A stretch of 64,000 nucleotides of DNA from a bacterium. GTDB lineage: Bacteria > Electryoneota > RPQS01. The translations under genes were made by a program, and so were the position numbers. The stretch spans positions 403,377-467,376 of the forward strand of contig DASXUQ010000005.1 in the NCBI GenBank assembly GCA_036504735.1, in the 5' to 3' direction. The notes below the pieces were generated by a model. That model was not told the origin of the DNA. It made no database searches and saw only the letters and a program-made list of their open reading frames with translations. Below are positions 34,572 through 43,255 of the stretch, piece by piece; the stretch's first letter is position 1; the number at the start of each line of letters is the position of its first letter.

Positions 34572-35489
34572 CTACACGTTCAGTAAGGTCAGGGATGACA
34601 CGGCGATCCAGAGAATTATTCCCATGACAAAGGGCCGGAAGCCGACGGATTTGAGGGTTGCGCGGGAGAGGTTGGCACCGATCAGGAAGAGGGTTACGAC
34701 CAGGCCCTGTTTAGCGATCAGGTAGATAATATGAAAGACGCTGCTGCCGGCGACAAGATAGGTGTTAAGCAGCATGGCCGCGAAGAAGGCAAAAATGAAA
34801 TAGGGGATCTTGATCCCTTTGGCGCCGGACTTGAAGATGACCGCGGAGATCAGTGTTACCGGAATGATCCACAGGGCGCGGGTGAGCTTGATGGTGGTTG
34901 CCGCCTGCAGGGCTTCTTTGCCGTATTGGGATGCCGCGCCGACGACGGAACTGGTATCGTGGATGGCAATGGCCGACCAGAGGCCGAACTGCTCCTGCGA
35001 GAGGTTCAGTTTGTGGCCGATGACGGGAAACAGCAGCAGGGCCACACTGTTGAGAATGAAGACGACGCCCAAGGCGACGCTGGTATTCTCACTCTTGGCA
35101 CCGATGGCGGGAGCGACCGCCGCGATGGCACTGCCGCCACAGATGGCGGTTCCGGTGGAAATCAGATAGGACGTGGTCTTGTCCACCTTCAAGGCGCGCG
35201 AGATCAGAAAGCCGAGGGTGAAGGTGAGCAGAATGCCCGCCACGGTGAACAACAGCCCACGCGAACCGACTTCGAGAGCTACGGTGGCATTCATGCCAAA
35301 GCCTAATCCGATAACCGACCCTTGCAGCAGTTTGTGGGTGGCGGAGCGGGTCTTGTCGATGGCAGGATTGCCGACCGTCAAGGCAAAGGCAACGCCCAAG
35401 AGCAGAGCAAGCGGCGCAGAGATTACAGGCAGAGCGCAGATGACCAGCAGGAGGACGAGCAGGATTTGATAGCAGGCTTGTTTTGTCAT
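34572..35489 (-). CDS. yeiH: YeiH-family putative sulfate exporter
   Basis: 305 residues with about ten hydrophobic segments. The UPF0324/YeiH signature is clear: STGTAICGGSAIAAVAPAIG, ENTSVALGVVFILNSVALL, LWSAIAIHDTSSVVGAASQY and IKLTRALWIIPVTL. The family is an inner-membrane carrier; some members are tied to taurine or sulfonate use, where they may release sulfite or sulfate, but transport has rarely been shown. The gene begins 26 bp after the stop of the NtrC-type regulator and is probably its co-transcribed target or partner. Most genomes place a LysR regulator beside yeiH; a sigma-54 activator here is unusual. The Shine-Dalgarno is poor. Confidence 0.92.
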   Translation of the reverse strand: MTKQACYQILLVLLLVICALPVISAPLALLLGVAFALTVGNPAIDKTRSATHKLLQGSVIGLGFGMNATVALEVGSRGLLFTVAGILLTFTLGFLISRALKVDKTTSYLISTGTAICGGSAIAAVAPAIGAKSENTSVALGVVFILNSVALLLFPVIGHKLNLSQEQFGLWSAIAIHDTSSVVGAASQYGKEALQAATTIKLTRALWIIPVTLISAVIFKSGAKGIKIPYFIFAFFAAMLLNTYLVAGSSVFHIIYLIAKQGLVVTLFLIGANLSRATLKSVGFRPFVMGIILWIAVSSLTLLNV

Positions 35490-35515
35490 ACCGTCACAGC
35501 GAGGAAGGCAGGCCC

Positions 35516-36844
35516 TTAGATGTCATATTGTTTGCGCCGCCGCCAGAGCGTCGCGGTGTCTATTCCGAGAATTTGCGCGGCTTCTTCGAGGGATTTGGCT
35601 TTGGCTAATATGCGGCGAATGTGGGCCTCTTCGATCTTCTCAATGGGGACAAGATCTCCGATCTCCACCCCATTGGCTGCCGGCGCCAAATTCGGCGGCA
35701 GGTGTTCGGTGCCCACCTGAGGGCCATGGCAGAGGATAACTGCCCGCTCCACGGCGTTGCGCAGTTCGCGAACGTTGCCCGGCCAATCGTGACTTTCGAG
35801 GATTTGCAAAGCCCCATCGGTGAAACCGGAGCAGTTGCGGTGGTTTTGCGCAGCGAGGAACGCCAGGAAATGCTCGGCCAGAATCGGGATATCCTCGCGC
35901 CGCTCGCGAAGGGGCGGAATCGTGATCTCGAAGGTATTCAGACGGTAGTACAGTTCCTGACGGAAGCGACTATCACGCACGGCATCCTGCAAATTCACAC
36001 TGGTGGCCGCGATGATTCGCACGTCGGCTTTGCGGGTAACCGCCTCGCCGATGCGTTCATACTCATGATCCTGAAGGAAACGCAGGAGCTTCGGCTGGAG
36101 CGGAAGCGGCAGATCGCCGATCTCATCGAGAAACAGCGTGCCGCCTTCGCAGGATGCGATACGGCCCGGCGAGTCTTTCACCGCGCCGGTGAAGGCTCCC
36201 TTTTTGTGTCCGAAGAGTTCACTTTCGAGAAGCTCTGCTGGCAGAGAGGGACACGAAACCACGGCGAAGGGGCGATCATGGCGCGGGCTCCATTGATGGA
36301 TCAGCCGGGCGAGCAGGCTCTTCCCCGTACCGCTCTCGCCGCGAATCAGAACCGTCACATTGGCCGAGGCGGCTTCCTTCGCCAGACTCAACGACTGCTG
36401 CATACCGATATGGGCCGTGGTCAGGTCCACCTCGGGATGAAGCTGGCTCAGAGTTTCCTGAAGGGTTTCGACCTTTTGCTCCAGGCGCCGAAAATCCGCT
36501 ACGCGTTGCAACAGAATCTGAATCTGCGCAGGGGTAAAAGGTTTCGGGATGTAGTCTGTGGCACCTCGCTTGATGGCTTCCACGGCGGTATCAATGCTGG
36601 CGTATGCGGTGATGACGATGATTTTGAGCCACGGCTGCACGGCCAGCAATTTGGGGATCAGGTCAAGGCCGGAATCCACGCCGAGGCGGAGATCCACGAA
36701 CGCCAGATCGAACGCACCGCGCCCGGCTTCGGCGACCGCGTCGTCCACGTTGCTGACAGCCACCACGGAATGCCCTTCAGTTTCCAAGAGGATGCCGAGG
36801 GTTTTGCGGATGTTCCGTTCGTCGTCTACGACAAATATTCGCAT
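35516..36844 (-). CDS. NtrC-family sigma-54-dependent response regulator
   Basis: 442 residues in three parts: receiver (1-120; acidic pocket VVDDE, phospho-acceptor Asp 51, Lys 101 in PKPF), AAA+ domain (about 140-380; Walker A GESGTGKS 169-176, sigma-54 contact GAFTGA 216-221, Walker B TLFLDEIGDLP, arginine finger region YYRLNTFEI), and a Fis-type HTH (LEEAAQILGIDTATLWRRRK) at the end. It would activate sigma-54 promoters on phosphorylation. No cognate histidine kinase is next to it. It heads an operon with yeiH, from a sigma-70-like promoter at 36898. I did not find a convincing sigma-54 promoter near either gene. Confidence 0.95.
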   Translation of the reverse strand: MRIFVVDDERNIRKTLGILLETEGHSVVAVSNVDDAVAEAGRGAFDLAFVDLRLGVDSGLDLIPKLLAVQPWLKIIVITAYASIDTAVEAIKRGATDYIPKPFTPAQIQILLQRVADFRRLEQKVETLQETLSQLHPEVDLTTAHIGMQQSLSLAKEAASANVTVLIRGESGTGKSLLARLIHQWSPRHDRPFAVVSCPSLPAELLESELFGHKKGAFTGAVKDSPGRIASCEGGTLFLDEIGDLPLPLQPKLLRFLQDHEYERIGEAVTRKADVRIIAATSVNLQDAVRDSRFRQELYYRLNTFEITIPPLRERREDIPILAEHFLAFLAAQNHRNCSGFTDGALQILESHDWPGNVRELRNAVERAVILCHGPQVGTEHLPPNLAPAANGVEIGDLVPIEKIEEAHIRRILAKAKSLEEAAQILGIDTATLWRRRKQYDI

Positions 36845-36897
36845 GAATGGCCATCGGGATTAGTGGACGGCTTCCGACCCTTGCAAATTCAAAACGC

Positions 36898-36926
36898 AAG
36901 ATACTGCAACCACACCTTATGCGCAA
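36898..36926 (-). promoter_or_regulatory. Promoter of the regulator-yeiH operon
   Basis: Minus strand: TTGCGC (36921-36926), 17-bp spacer, TATCTT (36898-36903); leader about 47 nt. Confidence 0.5.
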
Positions 36927-37033
36927 GCCGCCCTCCACAGTTCTCGCGCCTTCTGATCGACGGACCCACTGAAAAGTAGCGTCTCGGCTGCAAAGTTCAG
37001 TTATGGCTAAACTTATGCGAATGCGGGGCAGGA

Positions 37034-37062
37034 TTGCATTCCGTAAGTCGGATTTGTATCTT
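37034..37062 (+). promoter_or_regulatory. Promoter of the efflux operon
   Basis: TTGCAT (37034-37039), 17-bp spacer, TATCTT (37057-37062); leader about 115 nt to the small ORF at 37185. No metal-regulator dyad is evident. The gap 36845-37184 holds only this and the divergent promoter. Confidence 0.5.
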
Positions 37063-37184
37063 TACCGTGATGTCCAGTCCACGACTTAGTGTCTAAGCGG
37101 AGTAATGCGACAGCATTTATCGTATTGAAGCAAGGGTATCCGATTGTCGGAACCCTACGGTATTTGCTGGGTTGAATAAGCACG

Positions 37185-37466
37185 ATGAATCGTCTCCTCC
37201 TCATAACCACACTGCTTGCGTTCCTCGCCGTCGTGATGGCTCCGGTCGTTGGTGCCGTGATTCCGCATCATGACAACGCGGAGGTGCCGCATGCCGCCCA
37301 GGATGATGACTGCGGGTGCATGTGCCATGTGGCTCTGGATGCGGTGGTGGCGGAACACGGTTTGGATATTCATCTGATCTCTGCGGCTGCTGAACATTTT
37401 TACAGCCATTCCCTTCCCGATCCTATCCCCACGTCTTTCGAACGTCCTCCCGAACTGCTCTCCTGA
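37185..37466 (+). CDS. Small exported Cys/His protein heading the efflux operon
   Basis: 93 residues. An N-terminal signal peptide (LLITTLLAFLAVVMAPVVGA) is followed by an acidic/His segment (IPHHDNAEVPHAAQDDD) and CGCMCHVAL, a cluster of three Cys and a His that could bind a soft metal ion, then an ordinary polar tail. It lies 63 bp before the TolC-type gene. Its place at the head of a heavy-metal-type efflux operon suggests periplasmic metal binding or sensing; that is inference. I do not recognise a named family. No strong Shine-Dalgarno precedes the ATG, so the start is provisional. Confidence 0.6.
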   Translation: MNRLLLITTLLAFLAVVMAPVVGAVIPHHDNAEVPHAAQDDDCGCMCHVALDAVVAEHGLDIHLISAAAEHFYSHSLPDPIPTSFERPPELLS

Positions 37467-37529
37467 TTCTCTGAGTCTGAACTCCATCCTTTGATGGAGA
37501 CCATCCCCTCATGAATCTGGAGGACAGGA

Positions 37530-38780
37530 ATGCGATTTCCTTTTTTGAAATTGCCGCTCCCCGTCCGAGCGGCGCTTTTGTTTTTTCTCGTGACCTTTCT
37601 TGGCTCGTCGGCTCTGGCTGCTGGGCTGAAAGACCTATTTGCGGCGGCGGATACGCTGTCGCCTGCCATGACGGAAGCCCGGTTGGACCTGGCCCGGGCG
37701 CGAGCGGAGTATCAGGCAGCGCGGGGCATGCCGAATCCGAAGCTGTTTGCCAGCCGCGAGACGGTCTCTGACGGTCCGCTGGACGAGACGGAGCAGACAT
37801 TTGGAATCCAGCAATCGCTGGGTTACCTGTGGTCCTATGCTCCGAAACGCGCAGCGGCCCTGCGCACGTACGAATCCGCACTCACCGCTTATGATGAAGC
37901 CCGGCGTCAGCTCCTGGTAGAGATGACGGACCGGGCTTTGACGGCTCTGGCACTCCGGCAGCAGGTTACGTTAGTGGATACCGTGATGTTTCATGCGACG
38001 CATGCGGTGCAGTCGATGGGAGCGCGGTTCCGGCTGGGCGATGTTTCCGAGTACGATCTACACCGTTTGCAGGCAGAACTACTGCGACTGCACCAGCAGC
38101 GGCTGAGTCTGCTCGCAGAGCAGCAACAGGCCGGCAATGACTTCACCCGCCTTTCCGGGTTGCCCGAAAGCTGGCTGAGTCAATTGACCGTGCCAGAGCC
38201 AGCTTCGATTACTCTGACATCGGAAGATCAGGCGGTAGAGACGGCTCTGCAGCATCGTCCGCTACTGAAAGCGCGCGCGGCATCGCAGGCGGCCGGAGAA
38301 CAAGCTTACCGTGCCAGCAAGTGGAACCAACTGCCGGATATTGCGGTTGGCATTGGCCGCAAGACGGTCGATCCGGGCTTCCAGGGTGTCGCCCTCGAAG
38401 CCGAAATCGAGTTGCCGCTCTTTACGCAGCGGCGTTACGAACGTAACCTGGCGCGAACGGTTCGAGATGAGTCCGAGATTCAACTGCGAGCCGCGAGACT
38501 GCAAATTGAGCAGGAGGTGCGCGGCACGTACCGGCGCTGGCTGGAGCTTCGGGACAGAACACCGAGCATAGCGCCCTTCAACGCGGAGCAGGCGCGGCTG
38601 GATCTGAGTCGCGGTGTACTGATGTACCTGCACGGCGAGTTGTCTCCCGTGGAAGTGGTAGACATTCTGCGCAGCACCCTCGAATCCTTCGAGGCGTATC
38701 AGCAACTGACCAATTCGCGCCTGCTCACTGAAATTGAACTGCGCCGGGTAACCGGATTGCCTCTTTTGGAGAATCACTAA
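37530..38780 (+). CDS. TolC-family outer-membrane efflux protein (CusC/CzcC type)
   Basis: 416 residues. A signal peptide (about 1-31) precedes two TolC-type coiled-coil repeats; typical phrases are LDLARARAEYQAARGMPNPK, FRLGDVSEYDLHRLQAELLR and, in the second half, RPLLKARAASQAAGEQAYRAS and GIGRKTVDPGFQGVALEAEIELPLF is the expected beta-barrel region. It would form the outer-membrane duct of the tripartite pump whose adaptor and permease follow. ATG 37530 has GGAGGA 5-6 nt upstream. Its TAA stop at 38780 abuts the adaptor's ATG at 38781, which implies translational coupling. Confidence 0.9.
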   Translation: MRFPFLKLPLPVRAALLFFLVTFLGSSALAAGLKDLFAAADTLSPAMTEARLDLARARAEYQAARGMPNPKLFASRETVSDGPLDETEQTFGIQQSLGYLWSYAPKRAAALRTYESALTAYDEARRQLLVEMTDRALTALALRQQVTLVDTVMFHATHAVQSMGARFRLGDVSEYDLHRLQAELLRLHQQRLSLLAEQQQAGNDFTRLSGLPESWLSQLTVPEPASITLTSEDQAVETALQHRPLLKARAASQAAGEQAYRASKWNQLPDIAVGIGRKTVDPGFQGVALEAEIELPLFTQRRYERNLARTVRDESEIQLRAARLQIEQEVRGTYRRWLELRDRTPSIAPFNAEQARLDLSRGVLMYLHGELSPVEVVDILRSTLESFEAYQQLTNSRLLTEIELRRVTGLPLLENH

Positions 38781-40049
38781 ATGTTAAAGATATTACTGAT
38801 TGCCATCGTTGCGGCCGGTCTTTTCTTTGGCGGCTGCAAGCAAACATCAAAAGCCGAGCAACAGGGTGAAAGCGCTGCCGAACATGCCGCGCATGCGAAG
38901 ACGGCTGCGGTTGAAGACGCGCACGGGCACGAAGGCGAAGCCGCCGACGAGCACGAGACTCACGCAGGTGAAGCGGAAGCGAAGCACACGGAGACTGCCG
39001 GTTTGATTGTCTTTCCCGCCAAGTTGCAGCAGGAATTCGGAATTCAGACCAAGCCCGTGGAACGGCGCAAGGTTCATCAGACGATTCGGGCCATGGGCGA
39101 AATCAAACCCGCCGGCTCGCGGGAGGCTGAAGTGATTGCGCCCTTTGCAGGCATCCTGATGCCGGACATCGAGCGCGGTATCGTCCGTCCCGGTGAACGG
39201 GTTCAGAAGGGAGAGCATCTGGCGGTGCTGGCTCCTTCCACGGAAGAGTCAGGCTGGTCGCAGCTTTTAAGCGAATACCGCCTGGCCCAGGCGGAGTATG
39301 ACCGCGCTCGAGAACTTGCGAAGACGGGCGCGGTGGCGCCACGCCGCCTGCAGGAAGCCGAGCTTGCGTTCTCGCAGAAAGCGACGCGCCTGCGCGCGGC
39401 TTTGGGTGGCGTGGATCCGGCCACTTTGGACAGCATCGGCCTGACTTATCATCTGACGGCCCCGGCATCCGGCATTCTTTCCGATGTGCACTTGCGTTTC
39501 GGACAGCATGTGGATATGGGCGAGCATCTCTTCAATATCGTGGATCCGGCCCGAGTCTGGCTGGAGGTGCAGGTTCCGGTCTCCGAGACGCAGCGACTGG
39601 AGCATGTGGCCGACGCCTATTTCACGATTGGCGGCTATGCGACGATCTATCGCACGGGAGACCTGAATGGGCGCCTGATTACGGTGGGCGGACTGCTCGA
39701 CCCTATCACGCGGCGTGTGCCGGTGATCTTCGAAATGGATAATCCCAACAACATTTTCAAACCGGGAAGTTACTCTCAGGTTTACCTGCGCGAAGACGCA
39801 AATCGGGAGGTTCTGGCCGTGCCGCAGTCCGCCGTTCTGGATGAAGACGGCATTCCGGTGGTCATGCTGCAGGTCCATGAGGAGGATTTTCGCAAAGCCG
39901 TTTTGAAAACAGGAGCGCGGGACGAGGACTATGTGGAGGCGCTGTCGGGATTGCAAGAGGGAGACAGGGTCGTGGTGGAAGGCGCTTACAAGGTGAAGCT
40001 TGGGGCGCATCAGCCGGCGGCCGATGCACATGCCGGACACGGACACTAA
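38781..40049 (+). CDS. RND efflux periplasmic adaptor lipoprotein (CusB/CzcB type), His-rich
   Basis: 422 residues. Lipobox FFGGC (Cys 19) anchors it to a membrane. Residues 33-73 are His/Glu-rich (HAAHAKTAAVEDAHGHEGE) and the C-terminus ends HAGHGH, both likely metal-binding, which points to divalent or monovalent metal efflux. Between them are the adaptor parts: barrel-sandwich and lipoyl halves (EVIAPFAGIL, GERVQKGEHLAVLAPS, LTAPASGILSDVHLRFGQHV), a short alpha-hairpin (EYDRARELAKTGAVAPRRLQ), and beta-barrel plus membrane-proximal domains. It links the inner-membrane permease to the TolC-type duct. Confidence 0.92.
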   Translation: MLKILLIAIVAAGLFFGGCKQTSKAEQQGESAAEHAAHAKTAAVEDAHGHEGEAADEHETHAGEAEAKHTETAGLIVFPAKLQQEFGIQTKPVERRKVHQTIRAMGEIKPAGSREAEVIAPFAGILMPDIERGIVRPGERVQKGEHLAVLAPSTEESGWSQLLSEYRLAQAEYDRARELAKTGAVAPRRLQEAELAFSQKATRLRAALGGVDPATLDSIGLTYHLTAPASGILSDVHLRFGQHVDMGEHLFNIVDPARVWLEVQVPVSETQRLEHVADAYFTIGGYATIYRTGDLNGRLITVGGLLDPITRRVPVIFEMDNPNNIFKPGSYSQVYLREDANREVLAVPQSAVLDEDGIPVVMLQVHEEDFRKAVLKTGARDEDYVEALSGLQEGDRVVVEGAYKVKLGAHQPAADAHAGHGH

Positions 40050-40061
40050 GGAGCCCCCACC

Positions 40062-43000
40062 ATGTTTGATCGACTCATTCGGCTCTCGCTGGAGCAGCGC
40101 CTCGTTGTGCTGCTCGCAACCATCCTTGTGCTGCTGGCCGGACTGCTGGTCATGCGGCAGTTGCCGGTGGATGTGTTTCCGGATCTGAACGCGCCGCAGG
40201 TTACGATTCTGGCCGACGCGCACGGCATGGCTCCTGAAGAGATCGAGACACTGGTAACATTTCCGATTGAAACGGCGATGAACGGGGCTACCGGTGTGCG
40301 CCGCGTACGCTCTTCCATTGCACCGGGCATGGCCAGTATCTGGGTGGAATTTGAGTGGGGAACGGAAATCTTCCGGGCGCGACAGATTGTCGCCGAAAAG
40401 CTGCAGTCGGTGCTGGGTCAACTTCCTCCCGCGCTGGATCCGCCTGTGTTAGCGCCCGTCTCCTCGATTATGGGTGAGATTTTGCTGATCGGTGTGGAGA
40501 GTGATTCCCTCTCTCCTATGGAACTGCGCGCGTTCACGGACAACGTGCTGCGTCGCAGGCTGCTGGCGATACCCGGCGTGGCGAACGTGCTGCCGATTGG
40601 CGGGGAGCGCAAGCAGTATCAGGTTGTGGTGGATCCTGACCGTCTGGCAGCCTATGGGATCAGCCTGGACGAACTCGTGAATGCCGTGGAGAAGAGCACG
40701 CAGAATTCGACGGGCGGAACGTTTGTTGCCTCGGGGCAGGAATATCTGATACGCGGTGTGGGCCGGGTTCGGGACATGAGCGACCTTCGCCGTGCAGTGG
40801 TGGCCATGCGCAATGGACAGCCGGTGCTGGTGGAGCAGGTTGCCGATGTGCAGACAGGAGCCGCGCAGATTCTGGGCACGGCATCCGTCAACGCCAAACC
40901 AGCCGTCATCATGTCGGTGCAGAAGCAGCCCAATGCCAATACGCTGGACTTGACCAAGCGCATTGACCAGGCCCTGGTGGAGATGAAATCGCTGTTTCCG
41001 GCGGACGTCAAAGCCAACGCCAGTGTTTTTCGCCAGGCGGATTTCATTGAACTGGCGGTAGACAATGTTGTCGAGGCGCTGCGAGACGGGGCGATTCTCG
41101 TAACCATTATCCTCATTCTCTTTCTCGGACATCTGCGAACGACAGTGATCAGCTTGACCGCCATTCCGATCTCATTGCTGATCACGATGTTGATGATGCG
41201 GGTGCTGGGATTAACCATCAACACGATGACGCTGGGCGGCATGGCGATCGCGGTGGGTGTTCTGGTAGATGACGCGATTGTATACGTGGAAAACGTTTTC
41301 CGCCGGTTGCGACAGAACCGTCTGAAATCCGCGGAGGCGCAGCGGCCTGTATTCGACGTAATCTTTGAGGCTTCGCGGGAAATCCGGCAGCCGATGGTGG
41401 TGGCAACGGTGATCATCATCGCGGTCTTCCTGCCGTTGTTTTTCCTGAGCGGTTTGGAAGGCCGCCTGCTCAGGCCATTAGGCCTGGCGTTTGTCATTTC
41501 CGTGTTCGCGTCGCTACTCGTCGCCGTGACCATTGTCCCCGCGTTGTCCTACTGGCTGCTGCCGTCGATGAAATCCCATCGGGTCGAGCAGGAGCCGTGG
41601 CTGGTGCGTAAGCTGAAAAAGGTGTATGAGCCGACGTTAAGGTTCACGCTGAATCACACGCGATATGTGATGGCCGGTTCGGCGGTGCTGCTGGTGATTG
41701 CAGGGTTTGTGTATGCAAGCCTTGGGCACAGTTTCCTCCCCGAGTTCAACGAAGGTTCCATGCTGGTGATTGTCACCACTCCTCCCGGCACAAGCCTGAA
41801 AGAGTCTACCGACTACGGGCAGTACGCGGAGAAGTTTTTGACGAAGCATCCGGCGGTGGTCGGGGTGATCCGCCGAACGGGGCGCGGAGAACTTGACGAG
41901 CACACCTTCGGCTCGAATGTGACGGAATTGGAAGCCCGGCTCAAACGCGGCGTGGACAAGGAGGAGGTCTTCAAGGATGTGCGATCCCGCCTGTCTGTGT
42001 TGCCGGGGGTGATCATTACCGTGGGCCAGCCGCTGACACACCGCATCGACCATATGCTGAGTGGGACGCAGGCGGCGATTGCGATTAAGCTGTTCGGCGA
42101 TAACCTTTATGAACTGCGCCGGGTAGCCCAGGAGATCAAGACGGCGGTTAAGGACGTGGACGGGCTGGTGGATCTGTATGTGGAAACGCAGGTGGACATT
42201 CCGCAGCTTCGGATCGATATGGACCGCGAAGCGATGGCCATGTATGGGGTTCAGGTGGAAGATCTGGCCCATGATCTGGAGACGGCGTTCAATGGAGCGA
42301 CTGTCGGGCAGGTGCTGGAAGGCCAGTACCCGTATGACCTGACGGTGCGCTTTACGGACGCGGCGCGGGACAATTCCGGGGCAATTGGCTCGGCTCTGTT
42401 TGCCACACCCGCCGGGCATCAGGTGCCGCTGCGGGAACTGACGCGTATTGAGCGGTCCACAGGACCGAATACCATCAGCCGGGAAAATGTAAGCCGGAAG
42501 ATCGTGATCCAGGCCAATGCATCGGGCCGTGATGTGGGAAGCGTGATTGCCGACGTGAAAGCCCGCATTGACGAGCGGGTGAAGTTTCCCGAAGGCTACT
42601 TCGTGACCTACGGCGGACAGTTTGAAAGCGCACAGTCGGCCAACCGGATGATTCTGCTGTTGTCGCTGTTGTCTATCGGCGCAATCATCGTGCTGCTCTT
42701 CGTCGAATTCAAGAACTTCCGCGACGCGCTGCTGGTGATGGTGAACCTGCCGCTGGCGCTGATCGGCGGCGTAATTGCGATTCGCCTGACGGACGGCATT
42801 ATCTCCGTGGCTTCGCTGGTGGGATTCATCACCCTGTTCGGTATTGCCGCGCGAAATGGCATTCTGCTGATTTCCCATTACCATACCCTGATGGATGCGG
42901 AAGGCATGTCCGTACGGGAGGCGATTACTCGAGGCAGCCTGGAGCGGATGAACCCGATTTTGATGACCGCGCTGTGTGCCGGTCTGGCGCTACTGCCGCT

Positions 43001-43166
43001 GGCGCTGGGAGGCGGACAGCCGGGCAAGGAGATCCAGACGCCGATGGCGATTGTGATTCTGGGCGGACTTTTGACGTCTACCGCGCTGAACATGGTCGTG
43101 ATCCCGGCGCTGTACTACCGCTACGGGCACCGTCGATCCGGATCCGCGGTTCCTGCGAAAGGATAA
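40062..43166 (+). CDS. RND efflux permease (CusA/CzcA-like)
   Basis: 1034 residues, full RND length with 12 membrane helices and two large periplasmic loops. Helix 4 carries GGMAIAVGVLVDDAIVYVEN, the two Asp used in proton relay plus the Glu seen in heavy-metal pumps. Other marks: RQLPVDVFPDLNAPQVTI at helix 1, FPIETAMNGATGVRRVRS, and PLALIGGVIAIRLTDGIISV in the C-half. It uses the proton gradient to export substrates; the His-rich adaptor and CusC/CzcC-like duct favour metals over drugs, but specificity is inference. It begins 12 bp after the adaptor gene (GGAG upstream of ATG 40062) and ends at a strong terminator. Confidence 0.95.
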   Translation: MFDRLIRLSLEQRLVVLLATILVLLAGLLVMRQLPVDVFPDLNAPQVTILADAHGMAPEEIETLVTFPIETAMNGATGVRRVRSSIAPGMASIWVEFEWGTEIFRARQIVAEKLQSVLGQLPPALDPPVLAPVSSIMGEILLIGVESDSLSPMELRAFTDNVLRRRLLAIPGVANVLPIGGERKQYQVVVDPDRLAAYGISLDELVNAVEKSTQNSTGGTFVASGQEYLIRGVGRVRDMSDLRRAVVAMRNGQPVLVEQVADVQTGAAQILGTASVNAKPAVIMSVQKQPNANTLDLTKRIDQALVEMKSLFPADVKANASVFRQADFIELAVDNVVEALRDGAILVTIILILFLGHLRTTVISLTAIPISLLITMLMMRVLGLTINTMTLGGMAIAVGVLVDDAIVYVENVFRRLRQNRLKSAEAQRPVFDVIFEASREIRQPMVVATVIIIAVFLPLFFLSGLEGRLLRPLGLAFVISVFASLLVAVTIVPALSYWLLPSMKSHRVEQEPWLVRKLKKVYEPTLRFTLNHTRYVMAGSAVLLVIAGFVYASLGHSFLPEFNEGSMLVIVTTPPGTSLKESTDYGQYAEKFLTKHPAVVGVIRRTGRGELDEHTFGSNVTELEARLKRGVDKEEVFKDVRSRLSVLPGVIITVGQPLTHRIDHMLSGTQAAIAIKLFGDNLYELRRVAQEIKTAVKDVDGLVDLYVETQVDIPQLRIDMDREAMAMYGVQVEDLAHDLETAFNGATVGQVLEGQYPYDLTVRFTDAARDNSGAIGSALFATPAGHQVPLRELTRIERSTGPNTISRENVSRKIVIQANASGRDVGSVIADVKARIDERVKFPEGYFVTYGGQFESAQSANRMILLLSLLSIGAIIVLLFVEFKNFRDALLVMVNLPLALIGGVIAIRLTDGIISVASLVGFITLFGIAARNGILLISHYHTLMDAEGMSVREAITRGSLERMNPILMTALCAGLALLPLALGGGQPGKEIQTPMAIVILGGLLTSTALNMVVIPALYYRYGHRRSGSAVPAKG

Positions 43167-43211
43167 TCTGACCGTCGGCCCCGTTTGAGACGCTACGGAT
43201 CATCACGCGCA

Positions 43212-43240
43212 AAGCCCCGGCCTCCCATAGGCCGGGGCTT
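43212..43240. terminator. Terminator shared by the efflux operon and the enolase-family gene
   Basis: AAGCCCCGGCC (43212-43222) pairs with GGCCGGGGCTT (43230-43240) over a 7-nt loop; convergent genes lie on both sides. Confidence 0.8.
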
Positions 43241-43255
43241 CTATTCAGTTTGGGC

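Noticed and set aside
40062-43166. Drug (HAE1) pump instead of metal pump
   Set aside because: The His-rich adaptor, CusC/CzcC-like duct and Cys/His protein in the operon favour metals, though the permease sequence alone does not settle it.
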